A stretch of DNA of 64,000 nt, from positions 395,480 to 459,479 of the forward strand of contig NZ_JOEE01000003.1 in assembly GCF_000720925.1 (NCBI RefSeq), given 5' to 3'. The notes under the pieces were generated by a model. The model was not told the DNA's origin. It ran no database searches and was given only the letters and a program-made list of their open reading frames with translations. Below are positions 41,386-50,458 of this stretch, piece by piece. The stretch's first letter is position 1. Each line of letters starts with the position of its first letter. The stretch is from Phycicoccus jejuensis (GTDB lineage Bacteria > Actinomycetota > Actinomycetes > Actinomycetales > Dermatophilaceae). The translations under genes and the position numbers were made by a program.

Positions 41386-43182
41386 ATGCCGATCAGCAAG
41401 GTCCTCATCGCGAACCGGGGCGAGATCGCGGTGCGCATCGCCCGTGCCTGCAAGGACTCCGGGGTCGCGTCCGTCGCGGTCTACGCCGAGCCCGACCGGG
41501 ACGCCCTCCACGTCAAGGTCGCCGACGAGGCCCACGCCCTCGGCGGCTCCACCCCCGGCGACTCCTACCTCCTGCAGGACAAGCTCATCGAGGTCGCGCA
41601 GCAGGCCGGCGCCGACGCCGTCCACCCCGGCTACGGCTTCCTCGCCGAGAACGCCGACTTCGCGCAGAAGGTCATCGACGCCGGCCTGACCTGGATCGGC
41701 CCCGGCCCCGAGGCCATCGACTCGCTCGGCGACAAGGTCAAGGCGCGGCACATCGCCCTCGCCGCCGATGCCCCGCTCGTCCCCGGCACCAAGGACCCGG
41801 TCGAGGGCCCCGACGAGGTCGTCGCCTTCGCGCAGGAGCACGGCCTCCCCGTCGCCATCAAGGCGGCGTACGGCGGTGGCGGCCGCGGCCTCAAGGTCGC
41901 CCGCACCATCGAGGAGATCCCCGAGCTGTTCGACTCCGCGGTGCGCGAGGCGGTCACCGCCTTCGGCCGCGGCGAGTGCTTCGTCGAGCGCTTCCTCGAC
42001 CACCCGCGCCACGTCGAGACCCAGTGCCTCGCCGACCAGCACGGCAACGTCGTCATCGTCTCGACGCGTGACTGCTCCCTCCAGCGCCGCAACCAGAAGC
42101 TCGTCGAGGAGGCACCGGCCCCGTTCCTCACCGAGGAGCAGCACACCGAGCTCCTCCGCGCGAGCAAGGAGATCCTCCGCAGGGCCGGCTACGTCGGCGC
42201 CGGCACCTGCGAGTTCCTCGTCGGGCCGCAGGGCGACATCAGCTTCCTCGAGGTCAACACCCGCCTCCAGGTCGAGCACCCCGTGTCCGAGGAGGTCACC
42301 GGCATCGACCTCGTCCGTGAGCAGCTGCGCATCGCGAACGGCGAGTCCCTCGACTACCCCGACCCCGAGCCGCACGCGCACTCCATCGAGTTCCGCATCA
42401 ACGGCGAGGACGCCGGCCGGAACTTCCTCCCCGCCCCCGGCACCGTGTCGCGGATGGTCGTGCCGCAGGGGCCGGGCGTGCGCTGGGACGCCGGCATCGT
42501 CGAGGGCGACACCGTCGCCGGCGCGTTCGACTCGATGATCGCCAAGCTCGTCGTCACCGGCCGCACCCGGCAGCAGGCGCTCGAGCGCTCCCGCCGCGCG
42601 CTCGCCGAGCTCGTCGTCGAGGGGATGCCGACCGTCGTCCCCTTCCACCGCAAGGTCGTCGCCGACCCGGCCTTCGCCCCGGCCGACCCCGACGAGAAGT
42701 TCACCGTCCACACGCGCTGGATCGAGACCGAGTTCGACAACGACATCGAGCCGTACTCGGGCCCGGTCGGTGACGCCCCCGAGGCGCAGGAGCGCCAGAC
42801 GGTCGTCGTCGAGGTCGGCGGCAAGCGGCTCGAGGTCTCGGTCACCGGAGGCCTGTCCTTCGGCGGCGGCGGCGGCGCCGCGCACGGCGCGAAGAAGAAG
42901 GCCCCCCGGCGCTCCGGCGGCGGGTCCGGCGGCGCCGCGGCGTCCGGCGACTCCCTCACCGCCCCGATGCAGGGCACCATCGTCAAGGTCTCCGTCGAGG
43001 AGGGCGCGACCGTCGCCGCCGGCGACCAGGTCGTCGTCCTCGAGGCGATGAAGATGGAGCAGCCGATCACCGCGCACAAGGCCGGTGTCGTCACCGGCCT
43101 CAAGGCCGAGGTCGGTGGGACGGTCACCAACGGCGCGGTCATCTGCGACATCAAGGACGCCGAGGCGCCCGCCGACGCCTGA
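41386..43182 (+). CDS. Acyl-CoA carboxylase alpha subunit (biotin carboxylase + biotin carrier)
   Basis: 598-residue AccA-type subunit: biotin carboxylase domain ([47 protein letters not shown]-grasp loop, [20 protein letters not shown]) joined by a Gly/Ala/Lys-rich linker (about 500-525) to a biotinyl domain with the biotin-accepting lysine in [11 protein letters not shown]. It carboxylates its own biotin with ATP and bicarbonate for beta subunits such as those at 17419 and 27602. ATG 41386 follows TAGAGT (41373-41378) by 7 nt. Ends before a long hairpin terminator-like repeat. Confidence 0.96.
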   Translation: MPISKVLIANRGEIAVRIARACKDSGVASVAVYAEPDRDALHVKVADEAHALGGSTPGDSYLLQDKLIEVAQQAGADAVHPGYGFLAENADFAQKVIDAGLTWIGPGPEAIDSLGDKVKARHIALAADAPLVPGTKDPVEGPDEVVAFAQEHGLPVAIKAAYGGGGRGLKVARTIEEIPELFDSAVREAVTAFGRGECFVERFLDHPRHVETQCLADQHGNVVIVSTRDCSLQRRNQKLVEEAPAPFLTEEQHTELLRASKEILRRAGYVGAGTCEFLVGPQGDISFLEVNTRLQVEHPVSEEVTGIDLVREQLRIANGESLDYPDPEPHAHSIEFRINGEDAGRNFLPAPGTVSRMVVPQGPGVRWDAGIVEGDTVAGAFDSMIAKLVVTGRTRQQALERSRRALAELVVEGMPTVVPFHRKVVADPAFAPADPDEKFTVHTRWIETEFDNDIEPYSGPVGDAPEAQERQTVVVEVGGKRLEVSVTGGLSFGGGGGAAHGAKKKAPRRSGGGSGGAAASGDSLTAPMQGTIVKVSVEEGATVAAGDQVVVLEAMKMEQPITAHKAGVVTGLKAEVGGTVTNGAVICDIKDAEAPADA

Positions 43183-43216
43183 CCGCCTCCCAGCGGGACG
43201 ACTCCAACCGGTCGAC

Positions 43217-43284
43217 CCCGTCGAGTGAACAGAACACGCCGTCCGAGCCAGCGCTCGGACGGCGTGTTCTGTTCACTCGACGGG
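43217..43284. terminator. Perfect 32-bp stem between convergent genes (copy 2 of a family)
   Basis: Arms at 43217-43248 and 43253-43284 are perfectly complementary over 32 bp with a 4-nt CAGC loop. The outer 25 bp are the same as the repeat at 27511-27578; the inner seven differ yet still pair. It lies between the carboxylase alpha gene and a leftward gene. Bidirectional terminator is the simplest reading. Confidence 0.8.
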
Positions 43285-43297
43285 TGTGGTGGAGCTG

Positions 43298-43519
43298 CTA
43301 CCCCAGGTCACGGCGGGGCTGGGGGTCGTCACCGGTCCCCGGCGAGGGGTTGGGCGCGACCGGCGCCGGGTCCGCGGGGTCGTGAGGGTGCCACGGCTCG
43401 ACGGGGTCGGGGTCGAGGGTGTCCGGCGCGTCGGGGTCGACCGGGTCCGGGGCCTCGGGTGCCGCGGGCAGGTCCTCGTCGGGCAGGTCGGGGACGTCGG
43501 GGCCGGGCTCGGCGCTCAT
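43298..43519 (-). CDS. Small acidic Asp/Pro-rich protein
   Basis: 73 residues, strongly acidic and proline-rich (PDVPDLPDEDLPAAPEAPDP, then DPDAPDTLDPDPVEP) with no membrane segment or known domain; probably disordered. ATG 43519 has a GGCGGG-rich upstream stretch and lies 10 nt after the stop of the MT0933-like gene, so the two look co-transcribed. I do not recognise a family. It may be a real small gene or a weakly conserved one; the start and close spacing argue for coding. Confidence 0.5.
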   Translation of the reverse strand: MSAEPGPDVPDLPDEDLPAAPEAPDPVDPDAPDTLDPDPVEPWHPHDPADPAPVAPNPSPGTGDDPQPRRDLG

Positions 43520-43529
43520 CCCGCCCGCC

Positions 43530-43841
43530 TCAGTGGGTCGGACCGGACGACGGCGGGGGCGGCGGGGGCACCTGACCGCCACCGGAGGGCGGCGGGGGCG
43601 GGGGCACCTGGCCCCCACCGGAGGTCGGCCCACCGGACCCGCCGTGCGGCGGCAGCCCGAGCCCCTTGCGCAGCGCGTCGCTGCCCTTGTCGACCTTCGC
43701 CGAGTGCGTCGGCCCGGCCTTGGACCGCACGAACCCCTCGACCTTGCCGATGGCCTCGTCGGCCTTCTGCGGGTTGTTGCGGGCGTAGTCCTTGACCTTC
43801 GTGACGGCGGCGATGAGCGCCGCGGCGCGACCCTTGGCCAT
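43530..43841 (-). CDS. Rv0909/MT0933 family antitoxin-like protein with proline-rich tail
   Basis: 103 residues. The first 65 match the small helical family labelled Rv0909 putative antitoxin: VTKVKDYARNNPQKADEAIGKVEGFVRSKAGPTHSAKVDKGSDALRKGLGLP. The tail holds two copies of GGGQVPPPPPP, a DNA-level duplication. ATG 43841 is preceded by GAGGAGGAC. No Rv0910-like toxin gene is adjacent; many such proteins occur singly, so the antitoxin label is weak. Followed 10 nt later by the acidic protein gene. Confidence 0.75.
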   Translation of the reverse strand: MAKGRAAALIAAVTKVKDYARNNPQKADEAIGKVEGFVRSKAGPTHSAKVDKGSDALRKGLGLPPHGGSGGPTSGGGQVPPPPPPSGGGQVPPPPPPSSGPTH

Positions 43842-43945
43842 GTCGTCCTCCTCGGGGATGGGGTGTCTGAAGGGACAACCCATCCTGCCCGAGCAAGGTT
43901 CCCGGCGGGCCGGGCGCGACGCAGCAGCGACGGCGTCGCCGCAGG

Positions 43946-45346
43946 TCAGGCGATGGGGTGCAGCCGGCGCGCGGCTTCGGCGAGCGAGCCGGACAGCGAC
44001 GGGTACACCGTGAAGGTCGACGCGACCTGGTCGACGTTGAGGCGGTGCTGCACGGCGAGGGTCACCGGGAAGATCAGCTCGGAGGCGCGCGGCGCGACGA
44101 CGACGCCGCCGACGACCGCCCCCGAGCCCTTCTGCGCGAACAGCTTGACGAAGCCGTCGGTGATGCCGAGCATCTTCGCGCGCGGGTTGCGCGACAGCGG
44201 CAGCATGAGGACCTCGGCGTCGACACGCTCCTCGTCGACATCCTTCTGCGAGATGCCGACCGTGGCGATCTCGGGGTCGGTGAAGATGTTCGCCGACACC
44301 ACACCGAGGTTGAGCGGTGCGACGGCGTCCCCGAGGGCGTGCGCGATCGCGATGCGCCCCTGCATCGCCGCGACGGACGCCAGCGGCAGCACGCCGGTGC
44401 AGTCCCCGGCTGCGTAGACGCCGCGGACGGACGTGCGCGAGACGCGGTCGACGACGACGTGGCCCGAGGGCGCGAGCTCGACCCCGACCTCCTCGAGGCC
44501 GATGCCCCGCGTCGACGGCACCGACCCGACCGCCAGCAGCGCGTGAGTCCCGGTGACCTCCCGGCCGTCCTCGAGGCGCACCAGCACGCCGTCGTCGGTG
44601 CGCTCGACGGCGGCCATCCGCGAGCGACCGAGCACCTCCATCCCGCGCTTGCGGAACACCTTCTCGATGACCGAGGCGGCGTCGGGGTCCTCGCCCGGCA
44701 GGACCCGGTCGCGGGAGGAGACGAGGACGACCTCGGACCCGAGGCCGAGGTAGGCCTGCGCGAGCTCGGCGCCGGTGACGCCGGACCCGACGACGACGAG
44801 CCGCCGCGGCAGCTCGGGCAGGTCGTAGATCTGCTGCCAGGTGAGGATGCGCTCGCCGTCGGGCACGGCGGTGTCCATCACGCGGGGCGAGGCGCCGGTG
44901 GCGACGAGGACGACGTCGGCGTCGAGCTGCTCGTCGTCGACGCGGACGGTGCTCGACGAGACGAGCGAGCCGGTGCCCTCGACGACGCGGACGCCGACCT
45001 CGCGCAGGCGCGCGCGGATGTCGTCGCTCTGCGCGCGGGCCAGGCGCAGGACCCGGCGGTTGACCTCGGGCAGGTCGGCGATCGCGTCGGAGACCTCGTC
45101 GCCCTCCTGGTCCTCGAGGTGGACGCCGAGGTCGGCCGCGGTCTCGAAGTCGCTCATGTAGTCGGCGGTCGAGATGAGGGCCTTGGACGGCACGCAGTCG
45201 GTGAGCACCGCGGCGCCCCCGATGCCGGTGCGCTCGACGACGGTGACGTCGGCGCCGACGTGGGCGGCGACGAGGGCGGCCTCGTAGCCACCCGGTCCCC
45301 CGCCGAGGATGACGACTCTGCTCGACCGCGCGTTCACGGCCACCAT
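43946..45346 (-). CDS. lpdA: NAD(P)H-quinone dehydrogenase, dihydrolipoamide-dehydrogenase-like
   Basis: 466-residue flavoprotein matching M. tuberculosis LpdA (Rv3303c). Seen: VVILGGGPGGYEAALVAAHVGADVTVVERTGIGGAAVLTDCVPSKALI, GSGVTGAELAQAYLGLGSEVVLV and YAAGDCTG. In true lipoamide dehydrogenases the active site is C-x4-C; here the first Cys is replaced (GIGGAAVLTDC), so no redox disulfide can form and quinone reduction is the expected activity. ATG 45346 with GGAGTGG upstream is chosen. Divergent from an ABC transporter operon. Confidence 0.93.
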   Translation of the reverse strand: MVAVNARSSRVVILGGGPGGYEAALVAAHVGADVTVVERTGIGGAAVLTDCVPSKALISTADYMSDFETAADLGVHLEDQEGDEVSDAIADLPEVNRRVLRLARAQSDDIRARLREVGVRVVEGTGSLVSSSTVRVDDEQLDADVVLVATGASPRVMDTAVPDGERILTWQQIYDLPELPRRLVVVGSGVTGAELAQAYLGLGSEVVLVSSRDRVLPGEDPDAASVIEKVFRKRGMEVLGRSRMAAVERTDDGVLVRLEDGREVTGTHALLAVGSVPSTRGIGLEEVGVELAPSGHVVVDRVSRTSVRGVYAAGDCTGVLPLASVAAMQGRIAIAHALGDAVAPLNLGVVSANIFTDPEIATVGISQKDVDEERVDAEVLMLPLSRNPRAKMLGITDGFVKLFAQKGSGAVVGGVVVAPRASELIFPVTLAVQHRLNVDQVASTFTVYPSLSGSLAEAARRLHPIA

Positions 45347-45495
45347 CCAACCACTCCGGGGCAGGTCACGATCCGGGCACCCGGATGACGAAGTGGCAAA
45401 GGTCCCTTTCCGAACCACTACCTCTGCCCCTAGGGTGCGAGCGGGACCCCCGCCGGTCCCCGGCCCCCGCCGTCCCCCGTTGTTGGAGGTCTCCC

Positions 45496-46638
45496 ATGTC
45501 CCGTCCCCTCGGCCGCCGCGCGGGTGCTCTCGCCGCCGCCGGACTCACCGCCCTCGCCCTGGCCGCCTGCTCCCCGCCCTCGGAGGGCGGCTCGGGCGAC
45601 AGCGCGTCCTCGGGCGGCTCCTCCGCCGCCACGGCCACCTCGGCCGCCGACCTCGGGGGGATGGACGCCCTCGTCGCCGCCGCCAAGAAGGAGGGCGCGC
45701 TCAACGTCATCGCGCTGCCGCCGGACTGGGCGAACTACGGCGAGGTCATCAAGGCGTTCCAGGCGAAGTACCCGGACATCAAGATCACGAGCGACCAACC
45801 CGACGCGAGCAGCGCCGACGAGATCGCGACGGCGAAGCGCCTCAAGGGCCAGTCCGGCGCCCCCGACGTCTTCGACCTCGGCGCGGCCGTCGCCCTCGCG
45901 AACACCGACATGTACGCCAAGTACAAGGTCTCGACGTTCGACGACATCCCGGCCGACTTCAAGGACGCCGACGGCACGTGGGTCAACGACTACGGCGGGT
46001 ACATGAGCATCGGCTACGACTCGGCCAAGGTCCCCGCCCCGACGAGCGTCCAGGACCTCCTCGGTGCGGACTTCAAGGGCAAGGTCGCGCTCAACGGCAA
46101 CCCGACCGAGGCCGGCGCCGCGTTCGCGGGCGTCCAGATGGTCTCGATCGCCGAGGGCGGCAGCGCCGGTGACCTCACCAAGGGCGTCGACTTCTTCAAG
46201 CAGCTCAAGGCCGCCGGCAACTTCCTGCCGGTCGACCCCACGCCCGCCACCGTCGAGTCCGGCCAGACGCCGGTCGTCATCGACTGGGACTACCTCAACG
46301 CCTCGCTGAGCGCCAAGGTCCCGACGTGGAAGGTGTTCGTGCCCAAGGAGGCCGTCGTCGCCGGCTACTACTACCAGGCGATCAACGTCGACGCGCCGCA
46401 CCCGGCCGCCGCGCGCCTGTGGCAGGAGTTCCTCTACAGCGACGAGGGCCAGAACCTCTGGCTCAAGGGCGGCGCCCGACCGGTCCGCTTCGACGCGATG
46501 AAGACCGCCGGCACGCTCGACGCCGACGCGGCCGCCCTGCTGCCCGCCGTCGAGGGCACCCCGGTCGTCCCGACCCAGGCCGACTCCGACAGCGGCAAGA
46601 AGTACCTCGCCGACAACTGGGCCAACGCGGTTGGCTGA
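45496..46638 (+). CDS. ABC transporter substrate-binding lipoprotein
   Basis: 380-residue extracytoplasmic solute-binding protein. It has a Tat-like RR and a lipobox LALAAC with Cys25, then a Ser/Ala linker and a family 1/6-type binding domain (GALNVIALPPDWANYGEVIKAFQAKYPDIKITSDQPDASSADEI). ATG 45496 has GGAGGT five bases upstream; TAGGGT (45431-45436) may be the promoter, with a leader of about 50 nt. First gene of a four-gene operon. Relatives bind polyamines, iron(III), phosphonates or thiamine; substrate undetermined. Confidence 0.9.
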   Translation: MSRPLGRRAGALAAAGLTALALAACSPPSEGGSGDSASSGGSSAATATSAADLGGMDALVAAAKKEGALNVIALPPDWANYGEVIKAFQAKYPDIKITSDQPDASSADEIATAKRLKGQSGAPDVFDLGAAVALANTDMYAKYKVSTFDDIPADFKDADGTWVNDYGGYMSIGYDSAKVPAPTSVQDLLGADFKGKVALNGNPTEAGAAFAGVQMVSIAEGGSAGDLTKGVDFFKQLKAAGNFLPVDPTPATVESGQTPVVIDWDYLNASLSAKVPTWKVFVPKEAVVAGYYYQAINVDAPHPAAARLWQEFLYSDEGQNLWLKGGARPVRFDAMKTAGTLDADAAALLPAVEGTPVVPTQADSDSGKKYLADNWANAVG

Positions 46639-47524
46639 CACGGCGATCGCCCGCCCCGCGGGGGCGCTGCGACGGCTGCGGCCGTCCGGCGCCCTCGCGG
46701 GGGTCGTGCCGTTCTTCGCCTACACGACCGTCTTCCTGCTGATCCCGACGCTCGTCGTCGTCATCGGCGCCTTCCTCGACGCCGACAACCGGCCGACGCT
46801 CGGCAACGTCTCGGCGCTCACGCAGCCGGCGGTCGTCCGGGGGCTCGTGCAGTCGGTCGTCCTCTCGGCCGTCACCGCGCTCGGGGGCGCGGTCATCGGG
46901 GGTGTTCTCGCGTACGCCGTGAGCACCGCGCGGCCGGGGTCGGTCACGCAGCGCTTCTTCACCTCGCTGTGCGGCGTGCTCGCCCAGTTCGGCGGTGTCG
47001 CACTGGCGTTCGCCTTCATCGCGTCGTTCAGCGCGCAGGGCCTGCTCAGCGTCCTGCTCTCGAAGGTCGGGATGTCGACCGGCGGCGGCCTGTGGCTCTA
47101 CGAGTGGGACCGCGGGCTGATGCTCGTCTACCTCTACTTCCAGATCCCGCTCATGCTCATCGTCTTCCTGCCCGCGGTCGAGGGGCTGCGGCCGCAGTGG
47201 CGCGAGGCGACCGAGACCCTCGGCGGCACCACGTGGACGTACTGGCGCCGCGTCGCCGGGCCGATCCTCCTGCCGTCGTTCGTCGGCGCCACGCTGCTGC
47301 TGTTCACGAACGCGTTCTCGGCGTACTCGACGGCGAAGGCGCTCGTCCCGCAGGCGAACCCGCTGCTCCCGCTGCAGATCGGCAGCTCGCTGTCGTCCGA
47401 GGTCATCCTCGGCCAGGAGAACATCGGCAAGGCGATGGCCCTCGAGATGGTCGTCGTCGTCGCCGTCGTCATGGCCCTGTACGCGTGGCTCGACAAGCGC
47501 GCCGGCCGCTGGATGACGCGATGA
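46631..47524 (+). CDS. ABC transporter permease (PotB-like)
   Basis: 297 residues, six hydrophobic segments, with the cytoplasmic EAA loop WREATETLGGTTWTYWRRVAGPILLPS. The start is a TTG at 46631, overlapping the binding-protein stop by eight bases; no better start is seen nearby. Its stop overlaps the second permease start (ATGA). Part of the PotABCD-type importer. Confidence 0.88.
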   Translation: MADTAIARPAGALRRLRPSGALAGVVPFFAYTTVFLLIPTLVVVIGAFLDADNRPTLGNVSALTQPAVVRGLVQSVVLSAVTALGGAVIGGVLAYAVSTARPGSVTQRFFTSLCGVLAQFGGVALAFAFIASFSAQGLLSVLLSKVGMSTGGGLWLYEWDRGLMLVYLYFQIPLMLIVFLPAVEGLRPQWREATETLGGTTWTYWRRVAGPILLPSFVGATLLLFTNAFSAYSTAKALVPQANPLLPLQIGSSLSSEVILGQENIGKAMALEMVVVVAVVMALYAWLDKRAGRWMTR

Positions 47525-48375
47525 GCGGGCGGTCGACGTTCCGTCGCCGCCAGCGGGTCTTCCGCTGGGTGACCCTCACCTTGCTGCTCGCGTTCTTCGG
47601 CCTGCCGCTGCTCGGCATGCTCGAGTTCACGCTCCAGGGCCCCGGCGGGAACGGCCGGACGCTCGACACCTGGCGCACCCTGGCCGACGTCTCGCAGATC
47701 TCGCTCGAGTACCCGGCGCTCAAGGAGGGCTTCCTCGCGTCCGTCGGGCTGGCGGTCGTCACGCCGCTCATCATGCTCGTGCTCCTCGTCCCGACGATGA
47801 CGTGGGTGCGGCTGCGCCTGCCCGGCCTGTCGCGCACCGTCGAGTTCGTCTGTCTCCTGCCGCTCACGGTGCCCGCCATCGTCCTCGTCGTCGGCCTCAC
47901 CCCGGTGTACGCGTGGGTGTACTACCTCGTCGGCTCCTCGACGATGTGGCTCGCGCTCGCCTACGTCGTGCTCGTCCTCCCCTACGCGTACCGCTCGCTC
48001 GACGCGGGGCTGCGCGCCATCGACGTCCGCACGCTGTCGGAGGCCGCGCGCTCGCTCGGGGCGTCGTGGTTCACCGTCATGTGGCGGGTCGTCCTGCCGA
48101 ACCTGCGCACCGCCGTGCTGTCGGCCTCGTTCCTCTCGGTCGCGCTCGTCCTCGGCGAGTTCACCATCGCCAGCCTGTTCAGCAAGAAGAACCTCCAGGT
48201 CGCGATGTACGAGCTCGGCAAGTCCGACGCGAAGATCTCCGTCGCCGTCGGTCTCGCCGCCCTCGTCTTCGGCTTCGTCGTGCTCTTCGCCATGTCCTTC
48301 GTCGGCACCCGCCCGGCCGGCGCCGGGCGCATCGCCCGCCTGCGTCGTCCCCGTCCCGCCAAGGAGACCCCGTGA
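47521..48375 (+). CDS. ABC transporter permease (PotC-like)
   Basis: 284 residues, six hydrophobic segments, EAA loop SEAARSLGASWFTVMWRVVLPNLRT. Basic N-terminus (RSTFRRRQRVFR) and C-terminus. ATG 47521 overlaps the first permease stop; its own stop overlaps the ATPase start (GTGA). Second transmembrane subunit of the importer. Confidence 0.9.
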   Translation: MSGRSTFRRRQRVFRWVTLTLLLAFFGLPLLGMLEFTLQGPGGNGRTLDTWRTLADVSQISLEYPALKEGFLASVGLAVVTPLIMLVLLVPTMTWVRLRLPGLSRTVEFVCLLPLTVPAIVLVVGLTPVYAWVYYLVGSSTMWLALAYVVLVLPYAYRSLDAGLRAIDVRTLSEAARSLGASWFTVMWRVVLPNLRTAVLSASFLSVALVLGEFTIASLFSKKNLQVAMYELGKSDAKISVAVGLAALVFGFVVLFAMSFVGTRPAGAGRIARLRRPRPAKETP

Positions 48376-49448
48376 CCGCCGCCCCCGACACCGCGACGAC
48401 CCGCGGCACCGCCGTCCAGCTGACCGACCTGCGCCGCGTCTACGGCGGGGTCTCGGCCCTCGACGGGCTGACCCTCCACCTCGAGCCCGGCGAGCTGGTG
48501 TGCCTGCTCGGCCCGTCCGGCTGCGGCAAGACGACGGCGCTGCGCTGCCTCGCGGGCCTCGAGGACCCCGACAGCGGCACCATCGAGGTCGGCGGCCGCG
48601 ACGTCACGCGCATCCCGACGAACAAGCGCGACATGGGGATGGTCTTCCAGGCCTACAGCCTCTTCCCGCACATGACGGCGCGGCAGAACGTCGAGTTCGG
48701 CCTCGAGCTGCGCGGCCGGGACAAGGCCTCGCGGCGGGCCCGCGCGGGCGAGATGCTCGACCTCGTCGGGCTCCAGCAGCACGCCGACAAGTACGCCCAC
48801 CAGATGTCCGGCGGGCAGCAGCAGCGTGTCGCGCTGGCCCGGGCGCTGGCCATCGAGCCGCAGGTGCTGCTGCTCGACGAGCCGCTGTCGGCCCTCGACG
48901 CCAAGGTGCGCACGCAGCTGCGCGACGAGATCCGGCGCATCCAGCTCGAGGTCGGCACGACGACGCTCTTCGTCACGCACGACCAGGAGGAGGCGCTCGC
49001 CGTCGCCGACCGGGTCGGCGTCATGTCCACCGGCCGGCTCGAGCAGCTCGCGCCGCCGGCGGAGCTCTACTCCGCCCCGCGCACGCCGTTCGTCGCCGAC
49101 TTCGTCGGGCTGACCAACCGGCTGCGGGCGCGCGTCGAGGGCGGTCGGGCGCACGTGCTCGGCGGCAGCATCCCGGTCCTGCCGGGCTCGGCCGAGGGCG
49201 ACGCCGTCGTGCTCGTGCGCCCCGAGGGCGTCACGGTCTCCCCCGGGGGCGACGGTTCCGGCGAGGGCGGGGCGAGTGTCGTCAGCGCCAGCTTCCTCGG
49301 CGGCCACGGGCGGGTCATCGTCCGCACGCCGGCCGGCGAGCTCGTGACGGTCCAGGTGCCCAACACCGACGTCACGCGCTACCGGCCGGGCGACCACGTC
49401 GTCCTCGCCCCGCGCGGTGACGCCGCGCTGGCCGTCGCCGCCGACTGA
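48372..49448 (+). CDS. ABC transporter ATP-binding protein (PotA-like)
   Basis: 358 residues: Walker A LLGPSGCGKTTALR, Q-loop VFQAYSLFPHMT, signature QMSGGQQQRVALARALA, Walker B VLLLDEPLSALDAKVR, H-loop VTHDQEEA, then a C-terminal TOBE-type regulatory domain (VLVRPEGVTVSPG, SFLGGHGRVIV). GTG 48372 overlaps the permease stop and has AAGGAGACCC upstream. It energises the importer formed by the three preceding genes. The operon ends at a hairpin repeat. Confidence 0.94.
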   Translation: MTAAPDTATTRGTAVQLTDLRRVYGGVSALDGLTLHLEPGELVCLLGPSGCGKTTALRCLAGLEDPDSGTIEVGGRDVTRIPTNKRDMGMVFQAYSLFPHMTARQNVEFGLELRGRDKASRRARAGEMLDLVGLQQHADKYAHQMSGGQQQRVALARALAIEPQVLLLDEPLSALDAKVRTQLRDEIRRIQLEVGTTTLFVTHDQEEALAVADRVGVMSTGRLEQLAPPAELYSAPRTPFVADFVGLTNRLRARVEGGRAHVLGGSIPVLPGSAEGDAVVLVRPEGVTVSPGGDGSGEGGASVVSASFLGGHGRVIVRTPAGELVTVQVPNTDVTRYRPGDHVVLAPRGDAALAVAAD

Positions 49449-49470
49449 CGCCCCCAGCCCCGTGCGAGCG

Positions 49471-49524
49471 CGGGCTACACCGCAGTAACTGCCGCCCCAG
49501 CGACCATTACTGCGGTGTAGCCCG
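49471..49524. terminator. Inverted repeat CTACACCGCAGTA, copy 1
   Basis: 18-bp perfect arms CGGGCTACACCGCAGTAA (49471-49488) and its complement (49507-49524) around an 18-nt loop. It lies between the rightward ATPase gene and the leftward DUF2306 gene, a terminator position. A second copy with similar arms and a loop sharing GCCCCAGCGACC is at 50505-50552. Confidence 0.75.
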
Positions 49525-49543
49525 AGCCGCCGGTGGCCACGGA

Positions 49544-50032
49544 TCAGCCGGGGACGACGACCGCGGAGCTGCGACGGGCGAGGCGGTCCCCGGCGGCGAC
49601 GACCGCCACGACCGTGACCGCGAGGACGACGAGCGCGGCGGCCGCGCCGAGCGGCTCGTCGACGGCGAACGTCGGGATCATCCGGGTCGGCAGCGCGAGC
49701 GCGAAGACCATCGCGATCGCCGAGCCGAGCCAGCTGCCGACCATGTTCGCCCGATGCGCCCGCAGGTCGCCGCGGCGGATGCCGACGACGCCGAGCGACA
49801 CGGTCACGAGCGTCACGAGGCTGAGGACGTGCAGCCAGCTGAACGCGCCGTCGCGCAGGTGACGGATCCAGAACGAGGACACCGCCGTCCAGAGCATGAG
49901 GACGACCCAGACCCGCCCGAGGTGACGGTGGCGGGCGTCGCCCTTGCGGCGGGCGAGCTGCACGACACCGAGCGACACCGAGAGGAGCGCGGCGGCGACG
50001 TGGGAGGTGATGAGGAGGGTCCAGGCGTGCAC
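49544..50032 (-). CDS. DUF2306 membrane protein
   Basis: 162 residues with four hydrophobic segments of the DUF2306 type: HVAAALLSVSLGVVQLARRKGDARHRHLGRVWVVLMLWTAVSSFWIRH, then LRAHRANMVGSWLGSAIAMVFALALPTR. The repeated His residues in the first two helices resemble a heme- or quinone-binding four-helix protein, but that is only a guess. GTG 50032 lies 2 nt after the MarR stop, so it is co-transcribed with and presumably controlled by that regulator. Confidence 0.8.
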   Translation of the reverse strand: MHAWTLLITSHVAAALLSVSLGVVQLARRKGDARHRHLGRVWVVLMLWTAVSSFWIRHLRDGAFSWLHVLSLVTLVTVSLGVVGIRRGDLRAHRANMVGSWLGSAIAMVFALALPTRMIPTFAVDEPLGAAAALVVLAVTVVAVVAAGDRLARRSSAVVVPG

Positions 50033-50034
50033 GG

Positions 50035-50448
50035 TCAGTCCTTCCGGAGGGCGGTGACGAGGGTGGTGACGGTGTGCAGGAGGTCGACCGGGTCGGCGCC
50101 CACCGCGCGGACGGCGTCGTCGAAGCGGTCACCGAGCACCTCGGTGGCGGCCGCGAGGCGGGTGACGCCCTCGGCGGTCACCGCCAGCTCGCGCCGGTTG
50201 CCGTGGCCGCGACCGACGTCGAGCAGGCCGTCCGCCGCGAGGCCGGCGACCATCCGGCTCGTCGCGGCCTCGCTCGCGCCGAGTCCGTCGGCGAGCTCGC
50301 GCTGGGTGGGCCGGTCGAGCCGAGAGGCGTGGAGCAGGACGAGGTAGCGCCGGTAGGTCAGGCCGCTGCCCGAGCGCGCGAGGAGGGTCTCGGCGCGGCG
50401 GTCCATCAGGGCGACGAGGACGTGGAGCTCGTGGGCGAGGGAGGCCAT
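50035..50448 (-). CDS. MarR-family transcriptional regulator
   Basis: 137 residues with a MarR winged helix: SGLTYRRYLVLLHASRLDRPTQRELADGLGASEAATSRMVAGLAADGLLDVGRGHGNRRELAVTAEGVTRL. ATG 50448 is the likely start (an upstream GTG at 50466 would add six residues running into the operator). Two TTGCA-type palindromes directly precede it, indicating autoregulation of this gene and the DUF2306 gene. Confidence 0.9.
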   Translation of the reverse strand: MASLAHELHVLVALMDRRAETLLARSGSGLTYRRYLVLLHASRLDRPTQRELADGLGASEAATSRMVAGLAADGLLDVGRGHGNRRELAVTAEGVTRLAAATEVLGDRFDDAVRAVGADPVDLLHTVTTLVTALRKD

Positions 50449-50458
50449 GCAGGCAGAC

